Shown here: positions 9,559 to 18,296 of the stretch, in pieces
Numbering within the stretch: the first letter of the stretch is position 1
Layout: each line of letters begins with the position of its first letter
Origin: Pseudomonadales bacterium
GTDB taxonomy: Bacteria; Pseudomonadota; Gammaproteobacteria; Pseudomonadales; Azotimanducaceae
DNA: 64,000 bases
Direction of reading: 5' to 3'
Assembly (NCBI GenBank): GCA_041395945.1
Contig: JAWKZN010000002.1
Span: 496,001 to 560,000, forward strand
Program-made: the position numbers and the translations under genes
Notes under the pieces: generated by a model
Told to the model about the DNA's origin: nothing
Database searches by the model: none
Seen by the model: the letters and a program-made list of their open reading frames with translations, nothing else

Positions 9559-10554
9559 ATGCCGTCTGATCGTCGTTTCACCGCTCTGCTGTGCAGTTCC
9601 CTCCTGTGCAGCGCACTCTTCTGGTGCACCGGCGCTTGGGCCGAAGGTGACTGGGCTCCGCTCTATGAGCACGTCAATCCGGAGCTCCAGGAAAGTCTGG
9701 ACGCGGTCATGGCCGGCAATCCCGGCTGGAGCAAACTGATACGCGACAAGCGCATGTCGATTGGCGTCGTCGATCTGTCCGGGCCGGAGCCGCGCTTCGC
9801 CCGGGTCAACGGCAACGAGATGATGTATGCGGCCAGCCTGCCGAAGATTGCCATTCTGCTGGCCGCCTATGTCTCCCTTGAAGCCGGCACACTGCCCGAC
9901 ACACCCGACGTCCGCAAAGACATGGCGGACATGATCCGGGTCTCGAGCAACTCCGCCGCCACCCGCATGATCGACCGGATCGGCATGGAGCGAATTGACG
10001 AAATCCTCATGGATCCCAAATACGATCTCTATGACGAGTCCCGGGGCGGCGGCTTGTGGGTGGGCAAGCGCTATGCCAAAGAAGGCCGGCGCCTGCCGGA
10101 CCCGATGCACGGCATCTCTCATGGCGCCACGGCAACCCAGATCTGCCGTTTCTACTATCTGCTGGCCACCGAGAAGCTGGTTGGTCCGAAATGGACACAG
10201 CAGATGATGGACGATATGTCCGATCCCCATCTGAACCACAAGTTTGTCTATGCCATCAAGAAGCGGGCACCTGAGGCAACTCTGTATCGTAAATCCGGTA
10301 CCTGGCGTACCTGGCATTCGGACTCGGTGTGGGTGAAGGGCAAGGGCTGGCGCAACTACATACTCACCGCCATGGTGGACAGCACGGATGGCGAACGCAT
10401 CATCCGCGAACTGCTGCCGGCGATCGAACCCATCCTTCTCGAACCCATCGCACGGCGCGCCGTCAGATTGCCGAAAGCCATCGCCGACTCCGAACCACCC
10501 GCCGTGCAGACCGGCGACAGGAGCGCAACACCGACCCGGGAGAAAGATGTCTGA
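9559..10554 (+). CDS. exported beta-lactamase-fold serine hydrolase
   Basis: 331 residues from ATG 9559 with AAGGAG 6 bases upstream; the longer frame from 9430 overlaps the transporter gene. Residues 1-28 form a signal peptide ending A-W-A. Serine penicilloyl-hydrolase motifs are S-L-P-K at 93-96, S-S-N at 129-131, and K-S-G in LYRKSGTW near 257. The size fits class A beta-lactamases, but the sequence between motifs is divergent. It is likely periplasmic. A second protein of the same fold lies on the other side of the dikinase-like gene, so two such hydrolases bracket the dikinase and transporter. Confidence 0.82.
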   Translation: MPSDRRFTALLCSSLLCSALFWCTGAWAEGDWAPLYEHVNPELQESLDAVMAGNPGWSKLIRDKRMSIGVVDLSGPEPRFARVNGNEMMYAASLPKIAILLAAYVSLEAGTLPDTPDVRKDMADMIRVSSNSAATRMIDRIGMERIDEILMDPKYDLYDESRGGGLWVGKRYAKEGRRLPDPMHGISHGATATQICRFYYLLATEKLVGPKWTQQMMDDMSDPHLNHKFVYAIKKRAPEATLYRKSGTWRTWHSDSVWVKGKGWRNYILTAMVDSTDGERIIRELLPAIEPILLEPIARRAVRLPKAIADSEPPAVQTGDRSATPTREKDV

Positions 10555-10618
10555 GTCCGGCTGGCCCAGTGCACCCTCATGACCTAGGATGGGCCTGAAC
10601 CCGCTAAGGCAGGCAGGT

Positions 10619-10999
10619 ATGCCAATTTCTCACAGGATCGACAGGGAACGTCGATACGTCTTCTTCAGAATCTGGGGTGAGTTCTCCACCGCAGAGATCA
10701 TCGCAGCGATCACCCAGGCTCTGACCGACCCGGATTTCAAACCAGGATACAACGTGCTTTCTGATCACACGGGCGTCACACGGGTGATTCAGCGCGATCA
10801 GATCGAGGTGACAACCAGCGTGCTCAACAAATTCCGGACCGCCCTCGCCGGGGCCCGCTGGGCGATGGTGGTTGGCGATTCGGACTACCATTGGGGCATG
10901 CTGCGCATGCTCTCCGGGCTCTCTTCCGGTGTGCCGGTCGAGGCGCAGACTTTCCGTGAGGAAGCAGCCGCCGTCAGGTGGCTGGAAGAAGTCGTCTAG
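10619..10999 (+). CDS. SpoIIAA-like / STAS-fold protein
   Basis: 126 residues from ATG 10619, preceded by AGGCAGG. The pattern is a short beta strand pair (YVFFRIWGEF), a helix, then a strand with YNVLSDHTGVTR, a helix, AMVVGDSDYHWGM and a C-terminal helix ending VRWLEE. This is the SpoIIAA-like (STAS-related) layout seen in many small proteobacterial proteins of unknown role. A second, divergent member lies at 62012-62416 with the matching strand LPLLLDLRNMRL and the same C-terminal helix. Soluble and cytoplasmic; no partner is apparent. Confidence 0.72.
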   Translation: MPISHRIDRERRYVFFRIWGEFSTAEIIAAITQALTDPDFKPGYNVLSDHTGVTRVIQRDQIEVTTSVLNKFRTALAGARWAMVVGDSDYHWGMLRMLSGLSSGVPVEAQTFREEAAAVRWLEEVV

Positions 11000-11034
11000 A
11001 ACCTCTCAGCATCCGCAGACGAGGCCCAGGCCCT

Positions 11035-11529
11035 TTACACCGGATCGACATCCCGCTGCAGAATGACCTTCGCATCGCCGGGTGCGTAGTAGTCGTCCAG
11101 TCGCGCGACCTCCCGATACCCATTGGCCAGATAGAAGGCTCTGGTCGGCTCATAGTCCGCGCGGCCGCTGGTGTCCAGACAGATGCGGCCACCGCCGCTC
11201 AAGGCGATGCGCCGGTGCACCTCGTCCATGATCGTGCGGCCGATGCCCTTGCCCTGCCGGGAGGGGTCGACTGCGATCCAGTAGAGTTCCCAGGAGCTCT
11301 CGGTCATCTCGTTGAGTCCGTAGCAGGCGTAACCCACCACCGCCTGATCCATTTCGGCAAACAGGAAGTCGTAGCCGGAACTTGCGCCCTTCGCCATGCG
11401 GACATCGAGCAACTCGACAGCCACGGGAATTTCATTGGGATGAAAAACTCCGGTCGCAACGACCAGATCATGAATGATCGGACCATCACTGGCTCGCGCG
11501 ACATCACGCAGTGTGACCGCCGCGGACAT
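11035..11529 (-). CDS. GNAT family N-acetyltransferase
   Basis: 164 residues. The acetyl-CoA binding motif A is clear: strand LYWIAVDPS followed by RQGKGIGRTIMDEV (Q/R-x-x-G-x-G/A). Motif B follows with ARAFYLANGY-type spacing (TRAFYLANGYREV). It acetylates a small molecule or amino group; the acceptor is unknown. Its ATG overlaps by one base (TGATG) the stop of the GNAT-histone-deacetylase gene, making it the last gene of the KamA/ATP-grasp operon. That position suggests it acts on the operon product or an intermediate. Confidence 0.9.
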   Translation of the reverse strand: MSAAVTLRDVARASDGPIIHDLVVATGVFHPNEIPVAVELLDVRMAKGASSGYDFLFAEMDQAVVGYACYGLNEMTESSWELYWIAVDPSRQGKGIGRTIMDEVHRRIALSGGGRICLDTSGRADYEPTRAFYLANGYREVARLDDYYAPGDAKVILQRDVDPV

Positions 11530-13355
11530 CAGGATTTTTTCGACGGCTTTTTCGGCGCCGACCCGGCTTTCTCTTTCACCCTGGCTTTCTCTTTCACTGC
11601 GATTTTCTCTCTGGCCTTCGGAGCTGAGCGCATGCCCCTGCCATCCTCGAAAAAGCCAGAGAAGAACCGGCGGGCATTGGTACCCAGAGTCCGGGTGCGG
11701 TATCCGCCTTCCTGCACGATGAGGGTCGGTACCCGCAGAGAACGGATCATCCTGCCGTTCTGTTCGAAGTCCGCCGGTGTGAGTGCCCAGGAGCCGGTCG
11801 GATCACCGCGGGCTGTGTCGAAACCGAGTGACACCACCAGATAATCGGGGCGGAATGCGGCGATTTTCTTCAGACCCTGTTCGAGCGCTTTATGGTAGCG
11901 CTCAGAAGTGATGTGTTCCGGCAGCGGGATATTCACATTGAACCCCTCACCCTCCCCTTCACCCCGCTCTTCGTCGTAGCCGGAAAAGTAGGGATAGGCG
12001 AAGCGCGGGTGACCGTGAATGGAAACCGTGAACACATCAGGTCGCTGGTAGAAGATGTCCTGCTGACCGTTGCCATGGTGGTAGTCCACATCGAGCATGG
12101 CGACCCGGCCAAAGGCAGACAGATGATGGGCTGCGATCGCCGCATTGTTGAAGTAGCAGAAACCGCCATACACCCGATGCTCGGCGTGGTGTCCCGGCGG
12201 ACGGACCAGTGCATATGCAAACCGCGCACCGCCCGCAATCAGAGTGGCGCCCGTCATGGCACAGTCGACCGACTCCCGTGCGGCAAGGTAGGCAGGTTCA
12301 TTGAGCGGCGTAAAAGTGTCGATACAGTAGTAGCCGGCCTTGATCGAAAGATCCTGAGGCGGTTTTGCCGCGTTGCGGATCGGGAACACATAGGGGTAGA
12401 CAGATTTCTCCTGGGTCACACCCTTGCTGGCCCTGGCGATGTAACTCACCAGGCCTGCATCGTGCACCGCGGTGATGTGTGATTCCCCGAAGTCCTTCGC
12501 TGTCACCTTGTCGAAATAGCCGGTGCCTTCGAGCGGCCCGAGGATCGCCCGGATCCGCACAGGCGCCTCCACATAGCCTCTGTCCCTGACGTGATGAATC
12601 GCGTGCTTTTCGTTGACGATGATGGAGGCGGGCCGATGCTCGGCTCGTTTCAGTACGGTTGCCGCGCCGGCTTTCGGTTTACGCAACTGCACCGGATCAT
12701 CCCTGATGGATTTGACGACCCGTTCAACGTATTCAGGCGGGCAATGGCTCGCATACTTGCGCTCCAGTATGGCCCGCACCACCTTCTTCAAAGTGGCACG
12801 ACTGAGGGGCTCGACCCGATCGAGCCCGTCGTAAACCAGGTAGGGGGCGTCCTTGTCACCGGGTGTGACCGGTGTTTCATATGCCGTGTTCACGATGGGA
12901 TAAGCGCCCCACTGGGCATAGAACCTCAACCGGGCACGGTTCGGTGACAACAGTGCTTCGTCACTCACTAGACTCGCCTGATCAGGCGCGCACTCGAAAA
13001 ACAGACCCTGAGCACCCAGTTCTCTGGCCTCATCACGCAGCCGCTGATAGAGCGCACCACCGATTCCCTGACTGGTGAGGCCTTTGCGGGCGGCCACAAA
13101 ATCCAGATAACAGAATTTCGCGACCGGATCATTCATCAGAATGGCGAATCCCTGCACATGGCTGCGCCCGTCTTCCGCCACGTAAAGCAGGGTTTTAAAG
13201 CGTTTGGCGAAGGGGTTCACCAGCTGTTCCCGCACCGCCTTGATCTCTTCACCCGTCAGCCCGGGGAACTGATCCTTGAGAATCGCCTCCACATCGAGAA
13301 TGGCCTGGTGATTGGCAGGATGGATGTCGTCATGGATGGTTCTTATTCGAAACAT
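11529..13355 (-). CDS. GNAT acetyltransferase fused to histone-deacetylase-family amidohydrolase
   Basis: 608 residues in three parts. Residues 1-225 form a GNAT-like domain, with the CoA-loop region near 83-105 (YLDFVAARKGLTSQGIGG). Residues 245-560 are a class I/II histone-deacetylase or acetylpolyamine-amidohydrolase domain with an intact active site: HH 389-390, D424 and H426 in DVDYHHGNG, D512 in LGFDTARGDP, and Tyr 551 in GGY. Residues 575-608 are a Lys-rich basic tail (KEKARVKEKAG repeats). One polypeptide thus carries both an acetyl-adding and an acetyl-removing fold. Bacterial HDAC-family enzymes often act on acetylated polyamines or lysine derivatives. The gene overlaps the ATP-grasp gene before it by 13 bases and the GNAT gene after it by one. 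Confidence 0.9.
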   Translation of the reverse strand: MFRIRTIHDDIHPANHQAILDVEAILKDQFPGLTGEEIKAVREQLVNPFAKRFKTLLYVAEDGRSHVQGFAILMNDPVAKFCYLDFVAARKGLTSQGIGGALYQRLRDEARELGAQGLFFECAPDQASLVSDEALLSPNRARLRFYAQWGAYPIVNTAYETPVTPGDKDAPYLVYDGLDRVEPLSRATLKKVVRAILERKYASHCPPEYVERVVKSIRDDPVQLRKPKAGAATVLKRAEHRPASIIVNEKHAIHHVRDRGYVEAPVRIRAILGPLEGTGYFDKVTAKDFGESHITAVHDAGLVSYIARASKGVTQEKSVYPYVFPIRNAAKPPQDLSIKAGYYCIDTFTPLNEPAYLAARESVDCAMTGATLIAGGARFAYALVRPPGHHAEHRVYGGFCYFNNAAIAAHHLSAFGRVAMLDVDYHHGNGQQDIFYQRPDVFTVSIHGHPRFAYPYFSGYDEERGEGEGEGFNVNIPLPEHITSERYHKALEQGLKKIAAFRPDYLVVSLGFDTARGDPTGSWALTPADFEQNGRMIRSLRVPTLIVQEGGYRTRTLGTNARRFFSGFFEDGRGMRSAPKAREKIAVKEKARVKEKAGSAPKKPSKKS

Positions 13356-14311
13356 GTCGCTCGACTCACGAGATGGCCCATCGCCTCTTTAAAAGGGATG
13401 TCGGCCTTGGTTAACGCCGCGACAAAACCCGCATCGCGTGCCAGACAGGGATTGGGATTCACTTCGAGTATGACCGGCTCGCCCGCCGAATCGAGGCGGA
13501 AGTCGACCCGCGCGTAGCCCGCCAGGCCGAAAAGCCTGAAACAGGCCTCGCTCAACTCGATCAGGCGCCGGCTCAGACCTGCAGTGAGTTCGGGAAACAG
13601 TCGCGGCGTGTAAGCGTATTCGAAACTGTCTTCCACCCACTTGGCCCGATAGCCGACGATGCGCGGCTTGCCTGGTGCAAACGCTGAGAAATCAATCTCT
13701 GCCGCAGGCAGCACCCGCAACCCATCGTGCCACTCGATGACAGACAGGTTGAATTCCCGACCTTCGAGATAACCCTCCGCAAAACACGGGCGGCCCAGGG
13801 TCTGCTGCCGCGCGGACACCGCCTGCTGCAGATCGAATTCGTGATCGAACCTGCGCACCGCCTCATCATCAATGCCGCAGGAGCCGTGCTCGAAACGGGT
13901 TTTGATCAGATAGACGCCCGGCACAAACCCGTCCACACCGGGATACCAGTTCGCCGTCGGCAGACCGGCCCGACGCATGAAGGCTTTCGCCATGCACTTG
14001 TCATTCGCCAGCGCCTGGGCCGCAGCGTTTGATCCGGTGTAGGCGATGCCGAGACTGTCGAGCAATGCAGGCACTGCGACGGCGGCGCCGTCCGCGCCGG
14101 CTATGGACTCGACCAGATTGAATACGACAGTCGGACGGGAATCGCACAGCTGCCGCTGGAGGTCATCGAGATTGCCGCCGACCGGCAGCCTCTGCGCATC
14201 GACACCTTCCGCGCGCAGGGCGGCTTCTACCTCACACGCCTGTTTGAGAGTGTCGACCACTTCGGGTGCTGCGTCCGGCGGCACCGCATCGTGCAGAATG
14301 AGCACACCCAT
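13343..14311 (-). CDS. ATP-grasp ligase, D-alanine--D-alanine-ligase-like (second of pair)
   Basis: 322 residues from ATG 14311 (MGVLILHDAV); an ATG seven codons upstream is also open. The layout is that of Ddl: an N-terminal domain ending VVFNLVESIAGADG, a central region with ALANDKCMAKAFMRRAGLPT, and a C-terminal metal site YARVDFRLD then ILEVNPNPCLA (acidic residues and Asn that bind two Mg2+). It should form an amide bond using ATP via an acyl phosphate. It differs from true Ddl in the substrate end, so D-Ala-D-Ala is not assumed. It overlaps the HDAC fusion gene and follows the first ATP-grasp gene by 65 bases. Confidence 0.88.
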   Translation of the reverse strand: MGVLILHDAVPPDAAPEVVDTLKQACEVEAALRAEGVDAQRLPVGGNLDDLQRQLCDSRPTVVFNLVESIAGADGAAVAVPALLDSLGIAYTGSNAAAQALANDKCMAKAFMRRAGLPTANWYPGVDGFVPGVYLIKTRFEHGSCGIDDEAVRRFDHEFDLQQAVSARQQTLGRPCFAEGYLEGREFNLSVIEWHDGLRVLPAAEIDFSAFAPGKPRIVGYRAKWVEDSFEYAYTPRLFPELTAGLSRRLIELSEACFRLFGLAGYARVDFRLDSAGEPVILEVNPNPCLARDAGFVAALTKADIPFKEAMGHLVSRATCFE

Positions 14312-14376
14312 CAGACATCCGCCGCAGGACAAACCACTGCAGTGATTCTGATCATCCGGCTACCCCTGAGCATCCA

Positions 14377-15411
14377 CTACGCGGCCTGAGAATCCGCCGG
14401 TGCGCGGCGTCCGGCGACACGTTCCGCCGCTGACTCGACGATTTCCCGGATCAGTTCCACATAGGGCATCCCGATCGCCGTCGCCAGCATCGGCAGGTCC
14501 GAATGGGTCGGATGCAGTCCCGCCAGCGGATTGACTTCCATGAAAACGGGCCGGCCTTCACTGTCACAACGCAGGTCCACCCGGCCGCCGTCGCGGCAGC
14601 CCAGCGCAATCCAGGCTTTCAGCGCAATGGCCTGCGCCTCTTCGACCACCGGTTCGTCGCAGACATAGGGATAGTCCACCAGGGACTCGCACTGCTCTTT
14701 GTTGACGTAGGAGTACACACCCTGTTCCGCTTCGTCACGGAGTCTGATTTCAAGAGAACCCAGCACCCGGGCGTTTGTCCCCGTGCCGAGGATGCCAACC
14801 GTAAATTCCCGACCCGGCAGAAACTCCTCGACCAGCACCGGCTGCCTGTAGCGGGCCAGCATCGCCTTCGCTGCAGGCGCGAGTTGTTTCGGATCGGTGA
14901 TCACCGACTCCGGTGTCACCCCCTTACCGGTGCCTTCAGCAATCGGTTTGAGCAGCACGGGGAGTGGCAGCCTGAAATCGCCGCAATCCCTGATGCGGCT
15001 GATGACCTGGTGTTGAGCCGTCCGCACACCGACCGCAGCCACCAGCGTCTTCGCCCAGGCTTTGTGAAGACACACCGAGGCGGTGAGGGGATCACCAAAG
15101 GTGTAGGGAATTCCATACACATCCAGAATGGCTGGTACCTGGGCCTCCCGGCCATAGCCATTCAGGCCTTCCGCAATGTTGAACACCAGATCCCAGCGCC
15201 CGCCCGCCGACAGCCGCTGCATCAGTGCCACCGCATTGCCGATGCGATCGACACGGTAGCCGAGTGCTTCCAGGGCATTACCGAGCGCATCGATGGTACC
15301 CGGCTGATCGAACTCGGCAGTTTCCTCCTCGCTGTACCCCTGGGCCAGGTACTCATCGCGCAGGTCGTAGGTGAGGCCGATGTGCAAAGCCGCTTCTGCT
15401 TTCATGATCAA
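14377..15411 (-). CDS. ATP-grasp ligase, D-alanine--D-alanine-ligase-like (first of pair)
   Basis: 344 residues. The N-terminal domain carries DLVFNIAEGLNGYGREAQVP, matching the Ddl Glu loop region. The ATP-grasp core includes PVLLKPIAEGTGKGV and PVLVEEFLPGREFTVG. The metal-binding end is GGRVDLRCD with VFMEVNPLAGLHP. It ligates a carboxylate to an amine at the cost of ATP; substrates are unknown. A housekeeping ddl would be expected in the division cluster, which is absent here. Its ATG overlaps the stop of the KamA-type gene (ATGA), implying coupled production. Confidence 0.9.
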   Translation of the reverse strand: MIMKAEAALHIGLTYDLRDEYLAQGYSEEETAEFDQPGTIDALGNALEALGYRVDRIGNAVALMQRLSAGGRWDLVFNIAEGLNGYGREAQVPAILDVYGIPYTFGDPLTASVCLHKAWAKTLVAAVGVRTAQHQVISRIRDCGDFRLPLPVLLKPIAEGTGKGVTPESVITDPKQLAPAAKAMLARYRQPVLVEEFLPGREFTVGILGTGTNARVLGSLEIRLRDEAEQGVYSYVNKEQCESLVDYPYVCDEPVVEEAQAIALKAWIALGCRDGGRVDLRCDSEGRPVFMEVNPLAGLHPTHSDLPMLATAIGMPYVELIREIVESAAERVAGRRAPADSQAA

Positions 15412-16697
15412 CCCCCCGCTACGCCCTGCACGTCCCGATAGCGGTACTCGTGCATCTCGTAGTTGCGCAAAACCACATCGTCACCATCACGACCCACCAG
15501 ATACCGGGGCTGCAGCGGGATCTTGCCGCCACCGCCAGGTGCATCCACCACATAGGTCGGTACACCATACCCTGTTGTGTGACCTCGCAGGCCTTCGATG
15601 ATGTCCAGACCGGTCTGGATGCTGGTGCGGAAATGTGCCGAGCCGGAAATCGGATCGCACTGATAGAGATAATAAGGACGAACCCGCATCAGCAGCATGC
15701 GGTGCATCAGATCCTTCATCACCGGCACACTGTCATTCACCCCTTTGAGCAGCACGGTCTGCGAACCCAGGGGAATTCCGGCATCGGACAGTCTCGCACA
15801 GGCCGTGAATGACTCCCACGTGCACTCGGACGGGTGCAGAAAGTGCAGGCTCATCCAGATCGGGTGATGCTTGCGCAGGATGCGGACCAGATTCGGTGTG
15901 ATGCGCTGGGGCAGCACGGCCGGCATCTTGGTGCCGATGCGGATGAATTCCACATGGGGAATTTCCCGCAGTTTGCCGAGGATGTGGTCGAGCTTGTCAT
16001 CCGCCAGGGACAGCGGATCGCCGCCGGATATGAGCACATCGCGAATCTCGGAATGCGCGCGGATATAGGAGAACATCGCTTCGAGGCGTGCCTCAGAAGG
16101 CGCCAGTTCACCATGTCCGACCACCCGGGAGCGGGTGCAGTAGCGGCAGTAGGTCGTGCAGAAATCCAGCGCCAGGAACAGCACCCGGTCCGGATAGCGA
16201 TGCACGAGCCCCGGCACCGGGCTGTGGCCGTCCTCCCCCAGCGGGTCGTCTGCCTCACCGGGCAGGCGAAGGAACTCTCTCGTTGTCGGGATGACCGTGC
16301 GACGCAGCGCTTCCCCGGCATCCACCGGATCCATAAGGCTCATGTAGTAGGGCGTGATGCCGAGGGGCAGCATCGAGCCAGCTTCGGAGAGCGCCTTGCG
16401 CTCATCCGCAGAAAGCTCAATGAGTCCCTCGAGCTGGGCAAGATTGCGGACGCGATGGCGGGACTGCCAGCGCCAGTCGTTCCATTCAGAGTCTGTGACA
16501 GTCGGATAGTGGGCGCGCCGGAACAGCTTCACACGGCGGCTTTCTTTGGGGGTGCGGCCCCGCACTCTGGAGCGATCGAAACCGGCCGGGATGTCCCGGT
16601 GGACGTGCGGACCGGTGTGGATGGTAGCATTGCGGACGGAAATGAGGAGAGGGTTTGTCGCCGGCCTGGGCGAGGGAGGTTCGTCTTCCTCCGTCAT
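15408..16697 (-). CDS. KamA-family radical SAM aminomutase (lysine 2,3-aminomutase-like)
   Basis: About 429 residues; ATG 16697 is chosen, but GTG 16730 and TTG 16751 are in frame and the N-terminus is uncertain. The radical-SAM cluster motif C-T-T-Y-C-R-Y-C is complete. The PLP lysine lies in VVDAPGGGGK. The two Asp residues that hold the side-chain amine of lysine in lysine 2,3-aminomutase are both present (Asp of YQCD and Asp of VVDAPG); glutamate 2,3-aminomutases replace them. A lysine-like substrate giving a beta-amino acid such as beta-lysine is therefore likely. It is the first gene of the five-gene operon ending with GNAT at 11035, so the beta-amino acid is probably ligated and acetylated by the neighbours. 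Confidence 0.88.
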   Translation of the reverse strand: MTEEDEPPSPRPATNPLLISVRNATIHTGPHVHRDIPAGFDRSRVRGRTPKESRRVKLFRRAHYPTVTDSEWNDWRWQSRHRVRNLAQLEGLIELSADERKALSEAGSMLPLGITPYYMSLMDPVDAGEALRRTVIPTTREFLRLPGEADDPLGEDGHSPVPGLVHRYPDRVLFLALDFCTTYCRYCTRSRVVGHGELAPSEARLEAMFSYIRAHSEIRDVLISGGDPLSLADDKLDHILGKLREIPHVEFIRIGTKMPAVLPQRITPNLVRILRKHHPIWMSLHFLHPSECTWESFTACARLSDAGIPLGSQTVLLKGVNDSVPVMKDLMHRMLLMRVRPYYLYQCDPISGSAHFRTSIQTGLDIIEGLRGHTTGYGVPTYVVDAPGGGGKIPLQPRYLVGRDGDDVVLRNYEMHEYRYRDVQGVAGG

Positions 16698-16868
16698 CAG
16701 AGCGTCGGACGTCGCAGGTCGTTTGTTCACTGTTAAGGAACTCCGAATCAATCATTTGATCACACGGGCTACATCACTGTGCCCGACCTGCCATTCGAGG
16801 GAGGTCACCACCGAGTACCAGTGTCCGGGTCGCTCCGGGATCCGGAACCTTTCCCGGGCTGGCTTCTA

Positions 16869-18200
16869 GTGTTCGGTCGCACCCATGGCGACGCACATGA
16901 TGCCAGTTCCAACAGGTTTGTCACTGGTCTCGCAACATTTTTTGCACTCATGTATTTCGTGCAGGGTGTCGGAGATCCCACTTCCGGACTGATAGCTCAA
17001 CCTGTTCGATCCCTGCTGAAAACCTGGGGGGAATCGCCCGGCGCAATTGCCGGCTTCATGGCACTGCTTGCCGTGCCATGGACGCTCAAACCCATCTTCG
17101 GCCTGCTGTCGGACTACGTCCCCTTCTTCGGTTCGAGACGCCGCAGCTATCTGCTGATCGCAACCGCCAGCGCCGCTCTCGGGCTGCTGGTGCTGTGGCT
17201 GGTGCCATTGCCTGCCGGCAGTGTCTGGCTGCTCATGGTGCTTCTGCTTGTGCCTACGCTGGGCATCGCCTTCGGCGATGTGCTCGTGGACGCCCTGATG
17301 ATCGAGCGCGGTCAGCCCCTGGGACTGACCGGCCGGTTCCAGTCCGTGCAGTGGGCGGCCGTGTACGCCGCACTGCTGCTCACCGGAGTAACGGCCGGCT
17401 ATCTGGCAGAGCACGGTCTGCAGGAAACTGCCTTCGGTCTCTGCGCGCTGCTCTGGGGCGCATCCTTCCTGCTCGCCTGGCGCTACGCCGATGAGCCGGT
17501 GGAACCCAGGGCGCCACACAGTCTGCAGAGCCTGCGCAATGCGCTCGCCGTGCCCGGCCTGCTGTCAGTGATCGGCATCCAGTTCCTCTGGAGCATGAAT
17601 CCACTCTGGGTCTCTGTGCTTTACCTGCACATGACAGACGCATTGAGCTTTTCCGAGCAGGTGTACGGCAATACCTATTCACTGTTCTCGGCGGGATGTG
17701 TGCTCGCAAGCCTGGGCTACGCCTGGTACTGCCGCCGGGTTCGCATGGGCATGCTGCTGCACGCCTCGATCATCACCGGCATCCTTGCCAATCTCGTGTA
17801 CTGGCAGATGGAGACACCGGCCCAGGCTTACCTGATCTCTGTAGTCGCCGGATTCGCCTACATGACCGGGATGCTGATCCAGCTCGATCTCGCCGCCCGG
17901 GTGGTGCCGGTGGTTCTGGCAGCGACCCTGTTTTCGCTGATCATGGCCATCACCAACTTCGCGGCCTCGATCAGTGAAGCCATCGGTGGTTATCTCTACG
18001 AGTGGCTGCAGGCGGATATCAGCGAACCCGCCGCCTTCCAGGTAATCGTGGTGCTGAGCATGCTGTTTGCCGCAGCCAGCTGGCTGCTGGTGCCGGGTCT
18101 GCGCCGCGCCCAGCCCGGCTGGTGGCAACGGGGTACACCGACACGATCTGCTGCGAACGGGATTCCCGTCGTTTCCACAGCACCCGGGACAAAACGGTAA
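16869..18200 (+). CDS. MFS-type transporter (BT1/folate-biopterin-like)
   Basis: About 443 residues from GTG 16869; the frame is open back to 16779 and the start is uncertain. About twelve hydrophobic segments are present. The opening FALMYFVQGVGDPTSGLIAQ and PWTLKPIFGLLSDYVPFFG resemble BT1-like MFS members, as do IAFGDVLVDALMIERG and the short SRRRSY loop. The substrate is unknown. It starts about 170 bases from the divergent KamA operon, so the two could share a control region and this could carry the operon product or precursor, but that is only positional inference. Confidence 0.82.
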   Translation: MFGRTHGDAHDASSNRFVTGLATFFALMYFVQGVGDPTSGLIAQPVRSLLKTWGESPGAIAGFMALLAVPWTLKPIFGLLSDYVPFFGSRRRSYLLIATASAALGLLVLWLVPLPAGSVWLLMVLLLVPTLGIAFGDVLVDALMIERGQPLGLTGRFQSVQWAAVYAALLLTGVTAGYLAEHGLQETAFGLCALLWGASFLLAWRYADEPVEPRAPHSLQSLRNALAVPGLLSVIGIQFLWSMNPLWVSVLYLHMTDALSFSEQVYGNTYSLFSAGCVLASLGYAWYCRRVRMGMLLHASIITGILANLVYWQMETPAQAYLISVVAGFAYMTGMLIQLDLAARVVPVVLAATLFSLIMAITNFAASISEAIGGYLYEWLQADISEPAAFQVIVVLSMLFAAASWLLVPGLRRAQPGWWQRGTPTRSAANGIPVVSTAPGTKR

Positions 18201-18296
18201 TCGCACTGAGCTTCCCGTAGACTGGTCCGCGGCAGGACCGATACTGCTCTGACCGCGCGTTCCCCTGGGGAGGGGTTGCAGAACTTGGAGGAGAGA

